The position numbers and the translations under genes are program-made. The notes below the pieces were generated by a model, which was given only the letters and a program-made list of their open reading frames with translations, was not told where the DNA came from and did not search any database. From JBAOHV01 sp963714875 (GTDB taxonomy: Bacteria; Actinomycetota; Acidimicrobiia; Acidimicrobiales; Microtrichaceae): 64,000 bases of DNA. The stretch covers positions 1 through 64,000 of the forward strand of contig CAVQQI010000011.1 in assembly GCA_963714875.1 (NCBI GenBank), read 5' to 3'. Positions 9,269-18,107 of this stretch are shown here, in pieces (the stretch's first letter is position 1; every line of letters begins with the position of its first letter).

Positions 9269-10282
9269 TCAGTAGCCGGCGGTCGCGGCCAGCGTGGCGT
9301 CGACGACCGCCCGGCGATCGGGCCCCCACGGCAGCGCCATGACGACCGGCACGTCGACCCCGGCGGCGCGGTACCTGCTCATGGCGCCGCGCACGGTGGC
9401 GGCGTCGCCGCAGATGTCGATGGCGTCGACCATGCGATCCGAGATCGCCGCCACCGCGGCGTCGCGATCGCCCGCCGCGTGTGCGGCACGGACCCCGGCC
9501 ACCTCATCTGCGAAGCCAGCACGTTCGAAGGCCCGTGCATAGGCGGGGACCACCGCGTAGGAGAACAGGTCCTTGCGAGCCGACTGCAGCGCGGCGTCGC
9601 GATCGCACACGCCGAGGTGGACATAGGCGTAGACGGTGCAGGAACCGGCGGTCCGACCTGCTGCTGCCTCGCCCGCTCGCACCTGCTCGACGCACCACGG
9701 CACCGCGTCGGCGGGCAGGTAGTTCAACAGCACACCGTCGGCCAACTCACCTGCGGTGTGCAGCATGCGCTCGTTGAGTGCTCCGAGCACCACCTTCGGT
9801 CGTCGCTCCTCCAGGCGCACCGCCAGTCGGCTCCTGGAGCATCGGTAGTGGGCTCCCTCATGGGTCACGGGCTCACCCGACAGGAGCTCACCGACCAACT
9901 GGAGGTACTCGCGGGCCTGTGACACGGGGGCATCGCCGTAGTGCGCGCCGTGCCAGCGGTCGACGACCATCGGCGAGGAGATCCCCACACCCAGCAGCAC
10001 GTCGCGCTCAGGTGCGAGGCTCTGCAGCGTCGCGGCGCCCATGGCGGCGAGCAGCGGTGTGCGCAGCTGGAGCGCCAGCACCCCGGTGCCCAACGACAGG
10101 CGGGGTTCGGCGCAGGCCACCGCTGCGAGCGAGGCGAAGGCCTCCTGCCCGACGGTCTCGGCGGTCCAGAAGGATTCGAAGCCCAACTCGGCCGCGTTGC
10201 GTGCGACCTCGAGCCCGACGGGCAGGCCCAGTGTGGCGAAGCTGGCGAAGGTGATTCCTGCTGGTGGGTCATGGAGGGCCAT
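9269..10282 (-). CDS. LLM-class F420-dependent oxidoreductase
   Basis: A 337-aa luciferase-like barrel protein: AAELGFESFWTAETVGQEAF, then LSLGTGVLALQLRTPLLAAM and RDVLLGVGISSPMVVDRWHG, the same cofactor-loop pattern as the enzyme at 1749 but clearly diverged. The C-terminal unit ATVRGAMSRYRAAGVDVPVV is complete. It is likely F420-dependent by family; the substrate is unknown. ATG 10282 has a TANNNT hexamer 7 bp upstream, so the longer frame back to 10402 is not needed. It is the first gene of a minus-strand operon with SDR, methyltransferase-MUG and acyl-CoA ligase, which suggests an oxidative lipid or ring-cleavage route. Confidence 0.87.
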   Translation of the reverse strand: MALHDPPAGITFASFATLGLPVGLEVARNAAELGFESFWTAETVGQEAFASLAAVACAEPRLSLGTGVLALQLRTPLLAAMGAATLQSLAPERDVLLGVGISSPMVVDRWHGAHYGDAPVSQAREYLQLVGELLSGEPVTHEGAHYRCSRSRLAVRLEERRPKVVLGALNERMLHTAGELADGVLLNYLPADAVPWCVEQVRAGEAAAGRTAGSCTVYAYVHLGVCDRDAALQSARKDLFSYAVVPAYARAFERAGFADEVAGVRAAHAAGDRDAAVAAISDRMVDAIDICGDAATVRGAMSRYRAAGVDVPVVMALPWGPDRRAVVDATLAATAGY

Positions 10283-10289
10283 CGCTGCG

Positions 10290-10295
10290 ACGGTA
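10290..10295 (-). promoter_or_regulatory. -10 element, leaderless type, for the LLM operon
   Basis: TACCGT on the minus strand ends 7 bp before ATG 10282; it would drive the four-gene operon. Confidence 0.55.
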
Positions 10296-10422
10296 GTCCT
10301 CGACCGATTCCCCTGCCGCGGCCGGGACGAACGAGCCTTCTCCGGGCTGCCCGATCCCTGTCGAGCTGAGCGTGATCCACAGGTCGCGCGCAACGCGCGC
10401 ACTCGATGTCACCGACGACCGG

Positions 10423-10428
10423 TAACCT
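10423..10428 (+). promoter_or_regulatory. -10 element with leader
   Basis: TAACCT lies 48 bp before ATG 10477, leaving a leader of about 40 nt that includes a strong Shine-Dalgarno site (AGGAGG, 10467-10472). Confidence 0.4.
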
Positions 10429-10476
10429 CAGGGACGAGCACTCGGTACCAGCCGGGTGCGGGCAGCAGGAGGCACC

Positions 10477-10677
10477 ATGACAGAGGTTCTCGACACTGAG
10501 GTTCTGGACACCGGGCTGCAGGCAAACACGACCGTCCGCGAAGCGATGGATCTGATCGACCGCGGGCTCGGCGGCATCTCGGACCGCAACATCGTGACCA
10601 GCACCGAGGTTGCCGACCTGTTGCTCGACGTGCGCATGGTGCTCGTCCGCCTCGACGACCAGATCTCGTCGAACTGA
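10477..10677 (+). CDS. Small acidic protein of unknown function
   Basis: A 66-aa protein not recognised by family. It starts with a short internal repeat (EVLDTEVLDT), has no cysteine and no membrane segment, and is predicted to be helical and acidic (DLIDRGLGGI, then EVADLLLDVRMVLVRLDDQI). The start is firm: AGGAGG ends four bases before ATG 10477, the strongest ribosome-binding site noticed in the window. It is divergent from the LLM operon and convergent with the WS/DGAT gene. The VADLLLDVRMVLVRLDDQ helix is amphipathic and could be a dimer or partner-binding surface, which is inference. Confidence 0.65.
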   Translation: MTEVLDTEVLDTGLQANTTVREAMDLIDRGLGGISDRNIVTSTEVADLLLDVRMVLVRLDDQISSN

Positions 10678-10717
10678 GCTGACCCCGCCGGTCCGGGCGG
10701 TGCTCGCCAGTGCGTCG

Positions 10718-10736
10718 CAGCGGTTCAGCCGCTGCA
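10718..10736. terminator. Short bidirectional hairpin
   Basis: A 7-bp stem (GCAGCGG/CCGCTGC) with a 5-nt loop in the 81-bp gap between two convergent genes. It is weak, but its position suits a shared terminator. Confidence 0.3.
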
Positions 10737-10758
10737 ACGCGGACGTGCTCGTTGCTGT

Positions 10759-12205
10759 TCAGGGCGTGCGCGGCCGGGAGATGCCGCCGATGCCCAGCAG
10801 TTCGGCGTAGCTGATCCGGAGCTCCTCGAGGAGTTCCTCGGGGTTCTGGATCGCCGCGGGGTCGGTGACGAGCCCGAGGTACAGCCACCCCCGGTAGGAC
10901 ATCGTGGTCAGGTTGAACGCCGTGCCCGCCAACGGCCCGAGCGGGTAGTTCGCAACCATCAGCGCGCCGCCGATGAACAGGTCGAACGGCGCGGCCTTGA
11001 CGTTCGAACACACGAAGTCGACCGCACCTGCCAGGTGCTGCCCGGTGCGGACCACCGCAGCGGAGGGCAGCAGCGACGCGGCGTCGGCCACTCCGGAGAG
11101 CGCGTCGACGGCATGTTCGTTCTTCACCGCATCGAGGATCTGGTGGATCGCGGTGAACCGTTCGTCGGCGGGCATCTCGCCGGTGGGGACCAAGGTCTGG
11201 GTCGGTGAGAACGCATTGCCTCCCATGGAGCGGTCGTGTCGTGTGCTGACCGGCATGGACACGCGCAGCTCGTCCACCGGATGCCCGGCGTCGGCATGCA
11301 CGCGCCCTGCAGCTGCGGCTGCTCCGCAGATGAACAGGTCGTTGACGCTGCCCCCCAGCTCGTGGGCTGCATTCCGCACGTCGTCGAGCGACAACACCAT
11401 CGTCCCCAGCCACCGCTGCAGTGAGCGTTCGTTCCACAGGGTGGAGCGGTGGGATCCGACGGTGACCTGCCGCAGCGTGGAACGCGCCATGGAACTGAGC
11501 TCCGACCCCCTGCGCGGGATGGCGGCGGCGGTGCTGGTGACCGCGGCTGCGGCGCCGGTCAGCGCAGCGCTCGACCGCTCCCAGATGCCCGGGCCAGCCG
11601 CGTCGGCGTCGGTGCTGGTCTCCTCGACCGGCGGTCGCGGTCGGCTCCGTGCGCCGTGTCGATCCTGCGGCGCGCCGCGGTGGACGCGTGCGTCCGGCCG
11701 GTGCGGCGTCAGGATCTCGCTGGAAGTCGAGGAACTCCACCGACAGCTTGATGCCGCCCTCGCCGTCGGTGATCGTGTGGTGCAGGCGCTGGAGCATGGC
11801 TGCACGCCCGTCGGCCAGGCCCTCGATGGTGACGAACTCCCACAGGGGCCGCTCGCGGTCGAACGGTTGACGCATGAGTGTGGCCGCCAGGTCGTACAGC
11901 GCTCGGTCGTCGGCGGCTCCGCCCATGTCCACCCAACGCAGGTGGTGATCCAGGTCGAACTCGGGATCCTCGACCCACGCCGGGTGGCCCAACGGATTGT
12001 GGGTGGCCACGACACGCTGGCGGAGTCGCGGCACCGCGACCGTGGCGCGGGCCATCCGGGCGGTGAACGTCGACCGGTCGGGCGGTCGGTCGAACAAGGT
12101 GAGGTTGGCGAACGCCGAGGACAGCTGGGGATCGCGTTCGAGCTCCCACATCAGGGACTCGAATCCGCTCATCTGGTTTCGGTCCTCGGTCGACTGGGGT
12201 GTCAC
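10759..12205 (-). CDS. Wax ester synthase/diacylglycerol acyltransferase (WS/DGAT), frameshifted here
   Basis: An approximately 481-aa acyltransferase that esterifies an acyl-CoA to a fatty alcohol or diacylglycerol for storage lipid. The catalytic motif HHTITDG is near residue 145 with the preceding FDRERPLWEF; the C-terminal part has ELGGSVNDLFICGAAAAAG and PLGPLAGTAFNLTTMSYRG, both typical. The N-terminal part and the rest are in different frames, joined by one extra base somewhere in 11625-11740, in the variable linker after the HHxxxDG region. It is one of several identical-sign shifts in the window and is probably a sequence error. GTG 12205 has TAGCCT 7 bp upstream; ATG 12172 is an alternative. 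Confidence 0.85.
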
Positions 12206-12212
12206 CGTGGGG

Positions 12213-12218
12213 AGGCTA
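12213..12218 (-). promoter_or_regulatory. -10 element, leaderless type
   Basis: TAGCCT on the minus strand ends 7 bp before GTG 12205. Confidence 0.5.
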
Positions 12219-12300
12219 ACCAGAGATGCGCCCGACGCGACGCCCGTCGGCCGGTGACCCGGACCTGGTCAGCCGGTCACCTGATCAGCGGGTCGCCTGG

Positions 12301-12879
12301 TCATCGATCGGCGGGCGGCGGCCACAGCGCTGCCGCCAGCGACGCGAGCACCCTGCCGAGCACGAGTCCCGCGGCGACATCGCTGCCGTGATGCACCCCG
12401 ACGTGAAGTCGGCTCCACGACACCAGTCCGGCGAGTCCCCACCACACGGGGGCTCGCCCGAGGTCGCGGGACAGCAGGGCGGCGGAACAGGCGGCCGCGG
12501 ACGCGTGGCCGCTGGGGAACGACGACGTCAGCGGCACCCGAAGCTCGTGGGGGTGGTCGGCCCTCGGGGCAGGGCGTTCTCTGCCGGCCACGGCCTTGAT
12601 CGGCCCGTTGACCACCGCCTGCTCGACCGCCACGATCACCGAGCGCCGCACTGCCCTGCGACGATGGGTCGGCCCGCCCACCACCGCGTCGATCGCGTTG
12701 ACCCCGTGCCACAGCAGCGAGTGGTTGGCCGCCTGCGACAGGAGGTAGAGCGCTCGGTCAGCCCCGCGGCCACGGGCCTGCTGAGCCAGGCGTGTCACCA
12801 CGGCGTCGAACCCGACGACGCTCGGCGAGGTCAGCAGCGACGAATGGTCGGACTGCTCGGTCGCAGCGACGTTGCTCAC
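12301..12879 (-). CDS. PAP2 superfamily phosphatase
   Basis: A 192-aa type 2 phosphatidic-acid-phosphatase-like protein. All three motifs are present: KAVAGRERP (KX6RP), FPSGH (PSGH) and SRLHVGVHHGSD (SRX5HX3D), giving the catalytic histidines. Hydrophobic stretches around VVVNGPIKAV and the last 40 residues support a membrane or membrane-edge location. Substrates in the family range from phosphatidic acid to undecaprenyl diphosphate and inositol phosphates. GTG 12879 overlaps the stop of the RecB-like nuclease gene (GTGA), so the two are translated together; the functional link is not obvious. Confidence 0.87.
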   Translation of the reverse strand: MSNVAATEQSDHSSLLTSPSVVGFDAVVTRLAQQARGRGADRALYLLSQAANHSLLWHGVNAIDAVVGGPTHRRRAVRRSVIVAVEQAVVNGPIKAVAGRERPAPRADHPHELRVPLTSSFPSGHASAAACSAALLSRDLGRAPVWWGLAGLVSWSRLHVGVHHGSDVAAGLVLGRVLASLAAALWPPPADR

Positions 12880-13757
12880 GCGGGGCTGTCGGCGTGGCGC
12901 TCGGTCAGGTCGACCCGCACCGGTTCCGTCGCCGGGACTGGGGCGGTTCCCTCGCGTGCCTGGGCGATGGCTCGCGCTTCGTCGGGGTCTCCGCCGAACG
13001 CGGGGCAGTAGGCGGTGAAGGCACACCAGTTGCACAGTGCGGACTGCTTGGGCCGGAAGTCGTCGTGTGCACACGCCCGTTCGACCGCGGCCCAGATGGC
13101 GCCGACCTTCTTCTCCATGCCGCGTACGGACTGCTCCGACGGCGTGGTGGTGATGACCTGGGGCTCCTTGCCGAGGTACACCAGCTGGATCCGCGAGGGG
13201 ATCCGGCCCAGCACCTTCTGGCAGAGGAACGCGTAGAAGTGCACGCCGCCGAGTCGTGACTGCTCCTGTGCCACCGATGGTGTGCGACCCGTCTTGTAGT
13301 CGGTGACGACGAGGTTGCCGTCGCCGTCCTCCTCGAGTCGATCGATGATGCCGCGGACGGTCAGACCGTCGATCTCGGCCTCGAGCATCATCTCCAATCC
13401 GATCGGGGTGATCGTGCGGGGATCCTCCAGCTGGAAGTACCGCTCGACCATCTGTGCCGCATCCTGCGCGAACGCCACCTCGTCGTCGGCGGTGAGCCCG
13501 AGGCCCGTGTACTCCTCGTCGGTGCGCATCTGCACCAGCGCATCCTCCAGGCACTCGGCTGCCAGCGCCGGGGTGCGGTCGGCGGCCGCCGCTGCGAACA
13601 GCAGCTCGAGTGCCCGGTGCACCGTGGTTCCCTTGACCGCGGGGACCGACGGAGGTTCGGGCAGGCGGTCGATCGCGGAGAACCGGAAGGCGAGCGCACA
13701 GTCCTTGAAGGTCGACACCTTCGACGGTGACAGCGAGGTGGGCAGCGGAAGGGGCAT
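12876..13757 (-). CDS. RecB-family PD-(D/E)XK nuclease with Fe-S cysteines
   Basis: A 293-aa stand-alone nuclease of the RecB/Cas4 type. The core reads VKGTTVHRALELLF, then GIIDRLEEDGDGNLVVTDYK, giving the Asp and the D-x-K active site; SRLGGVHFYAFL carries the usual late motif. C20, C242, C245 and C251 (C-x2-C-x5-C at the end) match the split cluster that holds a 4Fe-4S in AddB and Cas4 proteins. No cas genes or CRISPR are nearby, so a DNA repair or processing role is the safe reading. ATG 13757 has TAGCAT 6 bp upstream. The PAP2 gene overlaps its stop. Confidence 0.88.
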   Translation of the reverse strand: MPLPLPTSLSPSKVSTFKDCALAFRFSAIDRLPEPPSVPAVKGTTVHRALELLFAAAAADRTPALAAECLEDALVQMRTDEEYTGLGLTADDEVAFAQDAAQMVERYFQLEDPRTITPIGLEMMLEAEIDGLTVRGIIDRLEEDGDGNLVVTDYKTGRTPSVAQEQSRLGGVHFYAFLCQKVLGRIPSRIQLVYLGKEPQVITTTPSEQSVRGMEKKVGAIWAAVERACAHDDFRPKQSALCNWCAFTAYCPAFGGDPDEARAIAQAREGTAPVPATEPVRVDLTERHADSPA

Positions 13758-13763
13758 GTGGTG

Positions 13764-13769
13764 ATGCTA
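13764..13769 (-). promoter_or_regulatory. -10 element, leaderless type
   Basis: TAGCAT on the minus strand ends 6 bp before ATG 13757; it lies at the 3' end of the hydrolase gene. Confidence 0.5.
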
Positions 13770-14639
13770 CGTGGCTGCACCGACAGCGAACTCGACCGAG
13801 CGTGCCATCGCGGCCGGGTCCTGCAGGGGTCCGAAGTGGCCGAGCTCGGGATGGTCCTCGAGGGTGCCGTCGGGCAACGCGTCGGCGATCAGCGGGGCGA
13901 ACGAGGCCGGTCCGGGTACGCGGTCATCGCCACGCACCACCGTGACAGGGCAACGCACCAGCGTGAGGTGGTCGAACGCGTGGTGGACGGCCCCCATCTC
14001 ATAGGTCGCCGCCTCGGTCTCGGGTCGGCAGCGCAGCTGCAGCGTGCCGTCGGGCAGGTGCTCGAACCCGTCGCGCACGTAGGCTCTGAGGGCCGCGGGG
14101 CTCAGGTCCGACAGCGGCGGCTTCGCAGCGAAGTTCGCATACGCGTCCTCGGCGGAGTCGAAGCGCTCCCGGCGCCGGCGGGCCCCGTCGGCCAACGGGT
14201 TGCGGGGCGGCTCGGAGTTCGTGGCCGGCGTGATCATCGACGGGGGGAAGATGATCGGCTCGAACAGCCACATCCCTCTGAAGGTCCCGGGCCGTGCCTG
14301 CTCGGCCAGGATCAGCGAGGCGCCTCCCATCGAGTGGCCGACGCCGAAGGGGCGGTCCAGGCCGAACTCGTCGATCGTGGCCAGCACGTCCTGCGCCGTC
14401 CCGTCCCAGTGCATCGAGTCCGGCGTGGCGGAGCGTCCGTGGCCCCGCACGTCGAGCGCCACGGAGTGGTGGTCGCCCAGGAGCGCGGCCAACGGCGCCC
14501 AGACGCCGGCGCAGAACCCGGTGGCGTGCACCAGCAGCAGGTCGTCGCCGTGACCACCCAGGTCGTAGGTGGCCAGGCTGGTGCCGTCCGAGGAGCGCAC
14601 CAGCCGCGGTTCGGGCAGCGTCGGGGGATCGTCGTGCAT
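13767..14639 (-). CDS. Alpha/beta hydrolase
   Basis: A 290-aa alpha/beta-hydrolase-fold protein. The nucleophile elbow is GHSMGG with Ser near residue 106; the oxyanion region LLVHATGFCAGVWAPLA precedes it; ALDVRGHGRSATP is the usual strand 4 loop; the acid is probably in VVRGDDRVPG and the histidine in ELGHFGPLQDP. Substrates could be esters, lactones or epoxides; nothing in the sequence decides. ATG 14639 is used. It ends 9 bp before the nuclease start, so read-through into the nuclease/PAP2 pair is possible. Confidence 0.87.
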   Translation of the reverse strand: MHDDPPTLPEPRLVRSSDGTSLATYDLGGHGDDLLLVHATGFCAGVWAPLAALLGDHHSVALDVRGHGRSATPDSMHWDGTAQDVLATIDEFGLDRPFGVGHSMGGASLILAEQARPGTFRGMWLFEPIIFPPSMITPATNSEPPRNPLADGARRRRERFDSAEDAYANFAAKPPLSDLSPAALRAYVRDGFEHLPDGTLQLRCRPETEAATYEMGAVHHAFDHLTLVRCPVTVVRGDDRVPGPASFAPLIADALPDGTLEDHPELGHFGPLQDPAAMARSVEFAVGAAT

Positions 14640-14689
14640 CGCCCGAGCATGCCACCGTGCCGGCCGGACGCCAGATCGAGTGGTGCGAC

Positions 14690-15298
14690 TCAGGCGGGAT
14701 CGAGCGTGGAGCCGTGGTCGTGGTGCAGCACGCTCACCACCATCGGTAGGTGGTGGTACAGCTCGGCCAGATGCGCAGGGCCCACGACCTCGGCGCCGCT
14801 GGTGAGCACGACCGGCAACATGGCGGCCTCGACCGCCGTGCAGGCCAGGGCGGACTGCGACGGATCGCCCAGCCGCACCTGGGGCACGACGAGCAATGCG
14901 TCGACGAACGGCACCCAGCTCATCAGGTCCGACAGGGCGCTGCGGACGTGGTGCGCCAGTGTCGAGGTGCGCTCGGCATCGGCGGTCGGGTCGGCGTCGG
15001 AGCGTCCGACCACGAAGATCCCGGTGGGGCCCGCCACGAGCCAGTGGTCCTCGAGGCGCTGGACCTCGAACTCGGCGGGCAGCTGGGTCACGTGGCGCGT
15101 CACGTCTCGTGCGTACGCGTGCGGTCGGATCACACCTAGCTCATCGGCACGGAGTGGGTCGTACCTGAGCGAATCGGCGACGCGCAGCAAGGACCACCGG
15201 GCCCTGTCGTCTCGGCGCATCGGCCATGCGCCAGGGCACTGCGCCCCGCTGCCCTGGCCGGAACAGATGCGAGCTGGATTCTTCCGCTTCGTTGTCAC
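14690..15298 (-). CDS. Hypothetical protein, faintly NERD-like
   Basis: A 202-aa protein (from GTG 15298) that I do not recognise with confidence. The stretch DHWLVAGPTGIFVVGRSD and the later FVDALLVVPQ and AAMLPVVLTSGAEVV follow the strand order of nuclease-related NERD domains, but the NERD catalytic residues are not clear. No signal peptide or membrane segment. The start is uncertain: GTG 15298 has TAGCGA 6 bp upstream, while ATG 15220 would drop 26 residues that look unlike the rest. It is divergent from the DUF222 gene with almost no spacer, so the two promoters overlap. Confidence 0.55.
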   Translation of the reverse strand: MTTKRKNPARICSGQGSGAQCPGAWPMRRDDRARWSLLRVADSLRYDPLRADELGVIRPHAYARDVTRHVTQLPAEFEVQRLEDHWLVAGPTGIFVVGRSDADPTADAERTSTLAHHVRSALSDLMSWVPFVDALLVVPQVRLGDPSQSALACTAVEAAMLPVVLTSGAEVVGPAHLAELYHHLPMVVSVLHHDHGSTLDPA

Positions 15299-15323
15299 AG
15301 CCCGTCGCTAGGTTGTCGAACAG

Positions 15324-16694
15324 ATGTTCGATGTCACTGCGCCTGCTGAACTGAACGAGCCTGCTGGTCGGGCGTTGGTGCGCGCCCGGTTGAGCACCGA
15401 CATGGCCCGAGACCTTGCCGCGGTCGATGCTGGTGATCTGGCATCGGTCGATCTGTGCGAGTTGACCACGCGCATCGAGCAGCTCCGCCGGTACCTCGAT
15501 GCGGCCGAGTCGCATCTGTTGGCCGAGCTGGATGCCCGCCGGACCACCGATCTACGTGCAGGGTTGGTGAGCTCGAAGTGGCTCGCTGATCGCGCCGGGT
15601 TGCCCGCAGGCGTCGCACGCCAACGGCTGGCGCTCGCGAGGCGGCTCGCGGCGTTGCCGACCGTCGACGCGGCGTTGTCGAACGGTCGGATCGGAGTGGA
15701 CCACGCCAGGGTGTTCACCGACGTCATCAATCCTCGTAACCACGACGCCATGGCACCGGTCCTCGGTGATCTGATCGACGCGGCTGACGGCACGGTGTTC
15801 TCGCGGTGGAAAGCCGACGTCACCGCCTTGGCGGCCATCTTGGACCCTGACGGGACCCATGACCCCGCCGCCGATCTCGCCCGGAACCGGTTGTCGATGT
15901 CACCGTCGAACGAGTTCATGTTGGGCCGGTTCGAGCTCAGCGGTGAACGAGCGTTGACGGTGCACGACACCCTGCACGCTGTCGCAGATGAGCTGTTCCA
16001 CCAGTACTCCCGAGACAGCGAGCAGTTCAGCGAACTTCCCGTGCCGAACCGGGCCACGCTGTTGGCGCTGGCGCTCGAAGAAGTCTGCCGACGCGCCCTC
16101 GCGGTCGATCGTTCCTCCAGCACCCCACCCCGGGTCGAAGCCACCCTCACCATCCACACCACCCCACCCGGCTGCGGGTGCGGCCACGTCTCCCCACTTG
16201 GCGGTGGTGAGGGTGGTGACACGGGTGGTGATCCGGCGTTGCGGGCGGTGTGGTGGATCCACAACAGCCTCGGCTCACCCATCCCCGCCGCAATGGTCCC
16301 CACGTTCCTGTGCGACCCGACCTTCTACGCCGCGCTCGTTGACAGCCTCGGCATCGCCGTCGACATGGGCCGCGCCACGCGAACCGCGACTCCTTCCCAA
16401 CGCCGCGCGCTCACCCTTCGCGACGGCGGCTGCACCTTCCCCGGTTGTGACCACCCCGCCACCTGGTGCGACGCCCACCACATCGCCCACTGGAACCGAG
16501 ACAACGGCGCGTCCGATCTCGACAACTTCGCGCTCGTCTGCCGCCGACACCACCGAGTCGCACACCGACACGGCTGGACCCTCACCCTCGACGATGGCGG
16601 CTGGACCCACTGGACCACCCCCACCGGACACACCAAGCAGGGCCAACGCCACCATCAACGGGTCCACACCCCCCAGCAACGCGCCGGCCCCTGA
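15324..16694 (+). CDS. DUF222 domain protein with C-terminal HNH endonuclease
   Basis: A 456-aa protein of the actinobacterial DUF222/HNH group (related to the 13E12 repeat proteins of Mycobacterium). Residues about 30-330 are the helical DUF222 region (SSKWLADRAGLPAGVARQRL). The HNH motif follows: CTFPGCDHPATWCDAHHIAH, then the Asn in DLDNFALVCRRHHRVAH, with four cysteines for zinc. The family is often multi-copy, and its role is unknown; mobility or genome plasticity is only suspected. TAGGTT lies 9 bp before ATG 15324. No target repeats or attachment sites were seen at its ends. Confidence 0.88.
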   Translation: MFDVTAPAELNEPAGRALVRARLSTDMARDLAAVDAGDLASVDLCELTTRIEQLRRYLDAAESHLLAELDARRTTDLRAGLVSSKWLADRAGLPAGVARQRLALARRLAALPTVDAALSNGRIGVDHARVFTDVINPRNHDAMAPVLGDLIDAADGTVFSRWKADVTALAAILDPDGTHDPAADLARNRLSMSPSNEFMLGRFELSGERALTVHDTLHAVADELFHQYSRDSEQFSELPVPNRATLLALALEEVCRRALAVDRSSSTPPRVEATLTIHTTPPGCGCGHVSPLGGGEGGDTGGDPALRAVWWIHNSLGSPIPAAMVPTFLCDPTFYAALVDSLGIAVDMGRATRTATPSQRRALTLRDGGCTFPGCDHPATWCDAHHIAHWNRDNGASDLDNFALVCRRHHRVAHRHGWTLTLDDGGWTHWTTPTGHTKQGQRHHQRVHTPQQRAGP

Positions 16695-16730
16695 ACAGCC
16701 GCGGCCACCGGGCGGACTCCACTCATCGAC

Positions 16731-16755
16731 ACCAGCCGGCGTTCTGCCGGCTGGT
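16731..16755. terminator. Bidirectional hairpin terminator
   Basis: A 10-bp perfect stem (ACCAGCCGGC/GCCGGCTGGT) with a 5-nt GTTCT loop in the 79-bp gap between convergent DUF222 and gcdH genes. Confidence 0.6.
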
Positions 16756-16773
16756 CGTCGCGCCCGAGCGCAT

Positions 16774-17982
16774 CTACTCGAACGCAGGAATCCCTGTGAT
16801 GGCGTTGCCCAGGATCAGCGTGTGGATCTCGTTGGTGCCCTCGTAGGTGTAGACGGACTCCAGGTTGTTCATGTGGCGGATCACCGGGTACTCGGTGGTG
16901 ATGCCGTTGGCGCCCAGCACGGAGCGGGCCTCACGTGCCACGTCCAGCGCCATTCGGACGTTGTCCATCTTCGCGAAGCTGACCTGCGCCGTCGCCAGCG
17001 TGCCGGCGTCCTTCATGCGGCCCAGGTGCATGGCCACCAGCGTGCCCCGCTGCACCGCCACCATCATGTCCACCAGCTTGCGCTGGGTCAGCTGGAACGA
17101 GGCGATCGGGCGGTCGAACTGGTGACGCGCCAACGAGTAGTCGAGCGCGGACTCGTAGCACGCCCGGGCTGCGCCGCACGCGCCGAACGAGATGCCGAAC
17201 CGTGCCTCGTTCAGACACGACAGCGGCCCCCGCATGCCGGACACACCGGGCAGCACCGAATCGGCGGGCAGCCGCACGTCGGTCAGCACCAGTTCCGAGG
17301 TGACCGATGCGCGCAGCGACACCTTGCGGTGGATCTCCGGCGCCGAGAACCCCGCCGTGTCGGTCGGCACGACGAAGCCGCGCACTGCGCCCTCGTCGGG
17401 TCCGTCGGGGTCGGTCGTCGCCCACACGATCGCGACATCCGCGACCGATCCGTTGGTGATCCACATCTTCGAACCGTTCAGGATCCAGTCGCCCGAGGCA
17501 TCGACGCGGGCCGTGGTGCGCATCGACGACGGGTCCGAACCCGAGTCGGGCTCGGTCAGTCCGAAGCAGCCGATCAGGTCGCCGGCGGCCATGCCGGGCA
17601 ACCACCGCTGCTTCTGCTCCTCGGACCCGAACGCCCAGATCGGGAACATCGCGAGCGATCCCTGCACCGACACGAAGCTGCGTGCCCCCGAATCGCCGGC
17701 CTCCAGCTCCAGACACGCCAGGCCGTAGGCGGTCGCCGAGGTGCCGGCGCAGCCGTAGCCCTCCAGGTGCATGCCCAGCAGCCCGAGCGCCCCGAACTCC
17801 TTGGCCATCTCGGCGGGAAAGGTCCCTGCGTCGAACCACTCGCCGACCTCGGGCAGGATCCTGTCGCTCACGAGCTGGCGCACGGTGTCGCGCAGCAGGC
17901 GTTCCTCGTCGGACAACAGCGAGTCGATGGCGAGGACGTCGCGAGGGTCGACCTGCTGGCGGAGCGGGGCATGTCCGGTCAT
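16774..17982 (-). CDS. gcdH: Glutaryl-CoA dehydrogenase-like acyl-CoA dehydrogenase
   Basis: A 402-aa FAD enzyme of the acyl-CoA dehydrogenase family. The GCDH-type signatures are GCFGLTEPDSGSDPSSM in the FAD-binding loop and the C-terminal YPVIRHMNNLESVYTYEGT, with E381 as the expected catalytic base, followed by HTLILGNAITGIPAF. GCDH oxidises and decarboxylates glutaryl-CoA to crotonyl-CoA in lysine and aromatic breakdown. Length matches the family. ATG 17982 has TAGCCT 6 bp upstream. It stands alone: neighbours do not encode other glutarate-pathway enzymes, so a related dicarboxylyl-CoA substrate remains possible. Confidence 0.87.
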   Translation of the reverse strand: MTGHAPLRQQVDPRDVLAIDSLLSDEERLLRDTVRQLVSDRILPEVGEWFDAGTFPAEMAKEFGALGLLGMHLEGYGCAGTSATAYGLACLELEAGDSGARSFVSVQGSLAMFPIWAFGSEEQKQRWLPGMAAGDLIGCFGLTEPDSGSDPSSMRTTARVDASGDWILNGSKMWITNGSVADVAIVWATTDPDGPDEGAVRGFVVPTDTAGFSAPEIHRKVSLRASVTSELVLTDVRLPADSVLPGVSGMRGPLSCLNEARFGISFGACGAARACYESALDYSLARHQFDRPIASFQLTQRKLVDMMVAVQRGTLVAMHLGRMKDAGTLATAQVSFAKMDNVRMALDVAREARSVLGANGITTEYPVIRHMNNLESVYTYEGTNEIHTLILGNAITGIPAFE

Positions 17983-17988
17983 CCACGC

Positions 17989-17994
17989 AGGCTA
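17989..17994 (-). promoter_or_regulatory. -10 element, leaderless type
   Basis: TAGCCT on the minus strand ends 6 bp before ATG 17982. Confidence 0.55.
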
Positions 17995-18072
17995 TCCACC
18001 TGTGGCGACCGGGCAGCAGCGAGGGTCCCGCTGCGACGTGCGAGGCAGCTGCGGCGGGCCCATGGTGCTCGG

Positions 18073-18101
18073 TTGTGGGGGTTCCTCCGAACCCGTACTC
18101 T
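18073..18101 (+). promoter_or_regulatory. Promoter for the acyltransferase pair
   Basis: TTGTGG (18073-18078), 17-bp spacer, TACTCT (18096-18101), then 6 bp to ATG 18108: a full -35/-10 pair of leaderless type. Confidence 0.55.
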
Positions 18102-18107
18102 CCCGGG

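Noticed and set aside
15324..16694. DUF222/HNH gene as part of an insertion sequence or intein
   Set aside because: No terminal inverted repeats, target duplication or splicing motifs were found at its ends.
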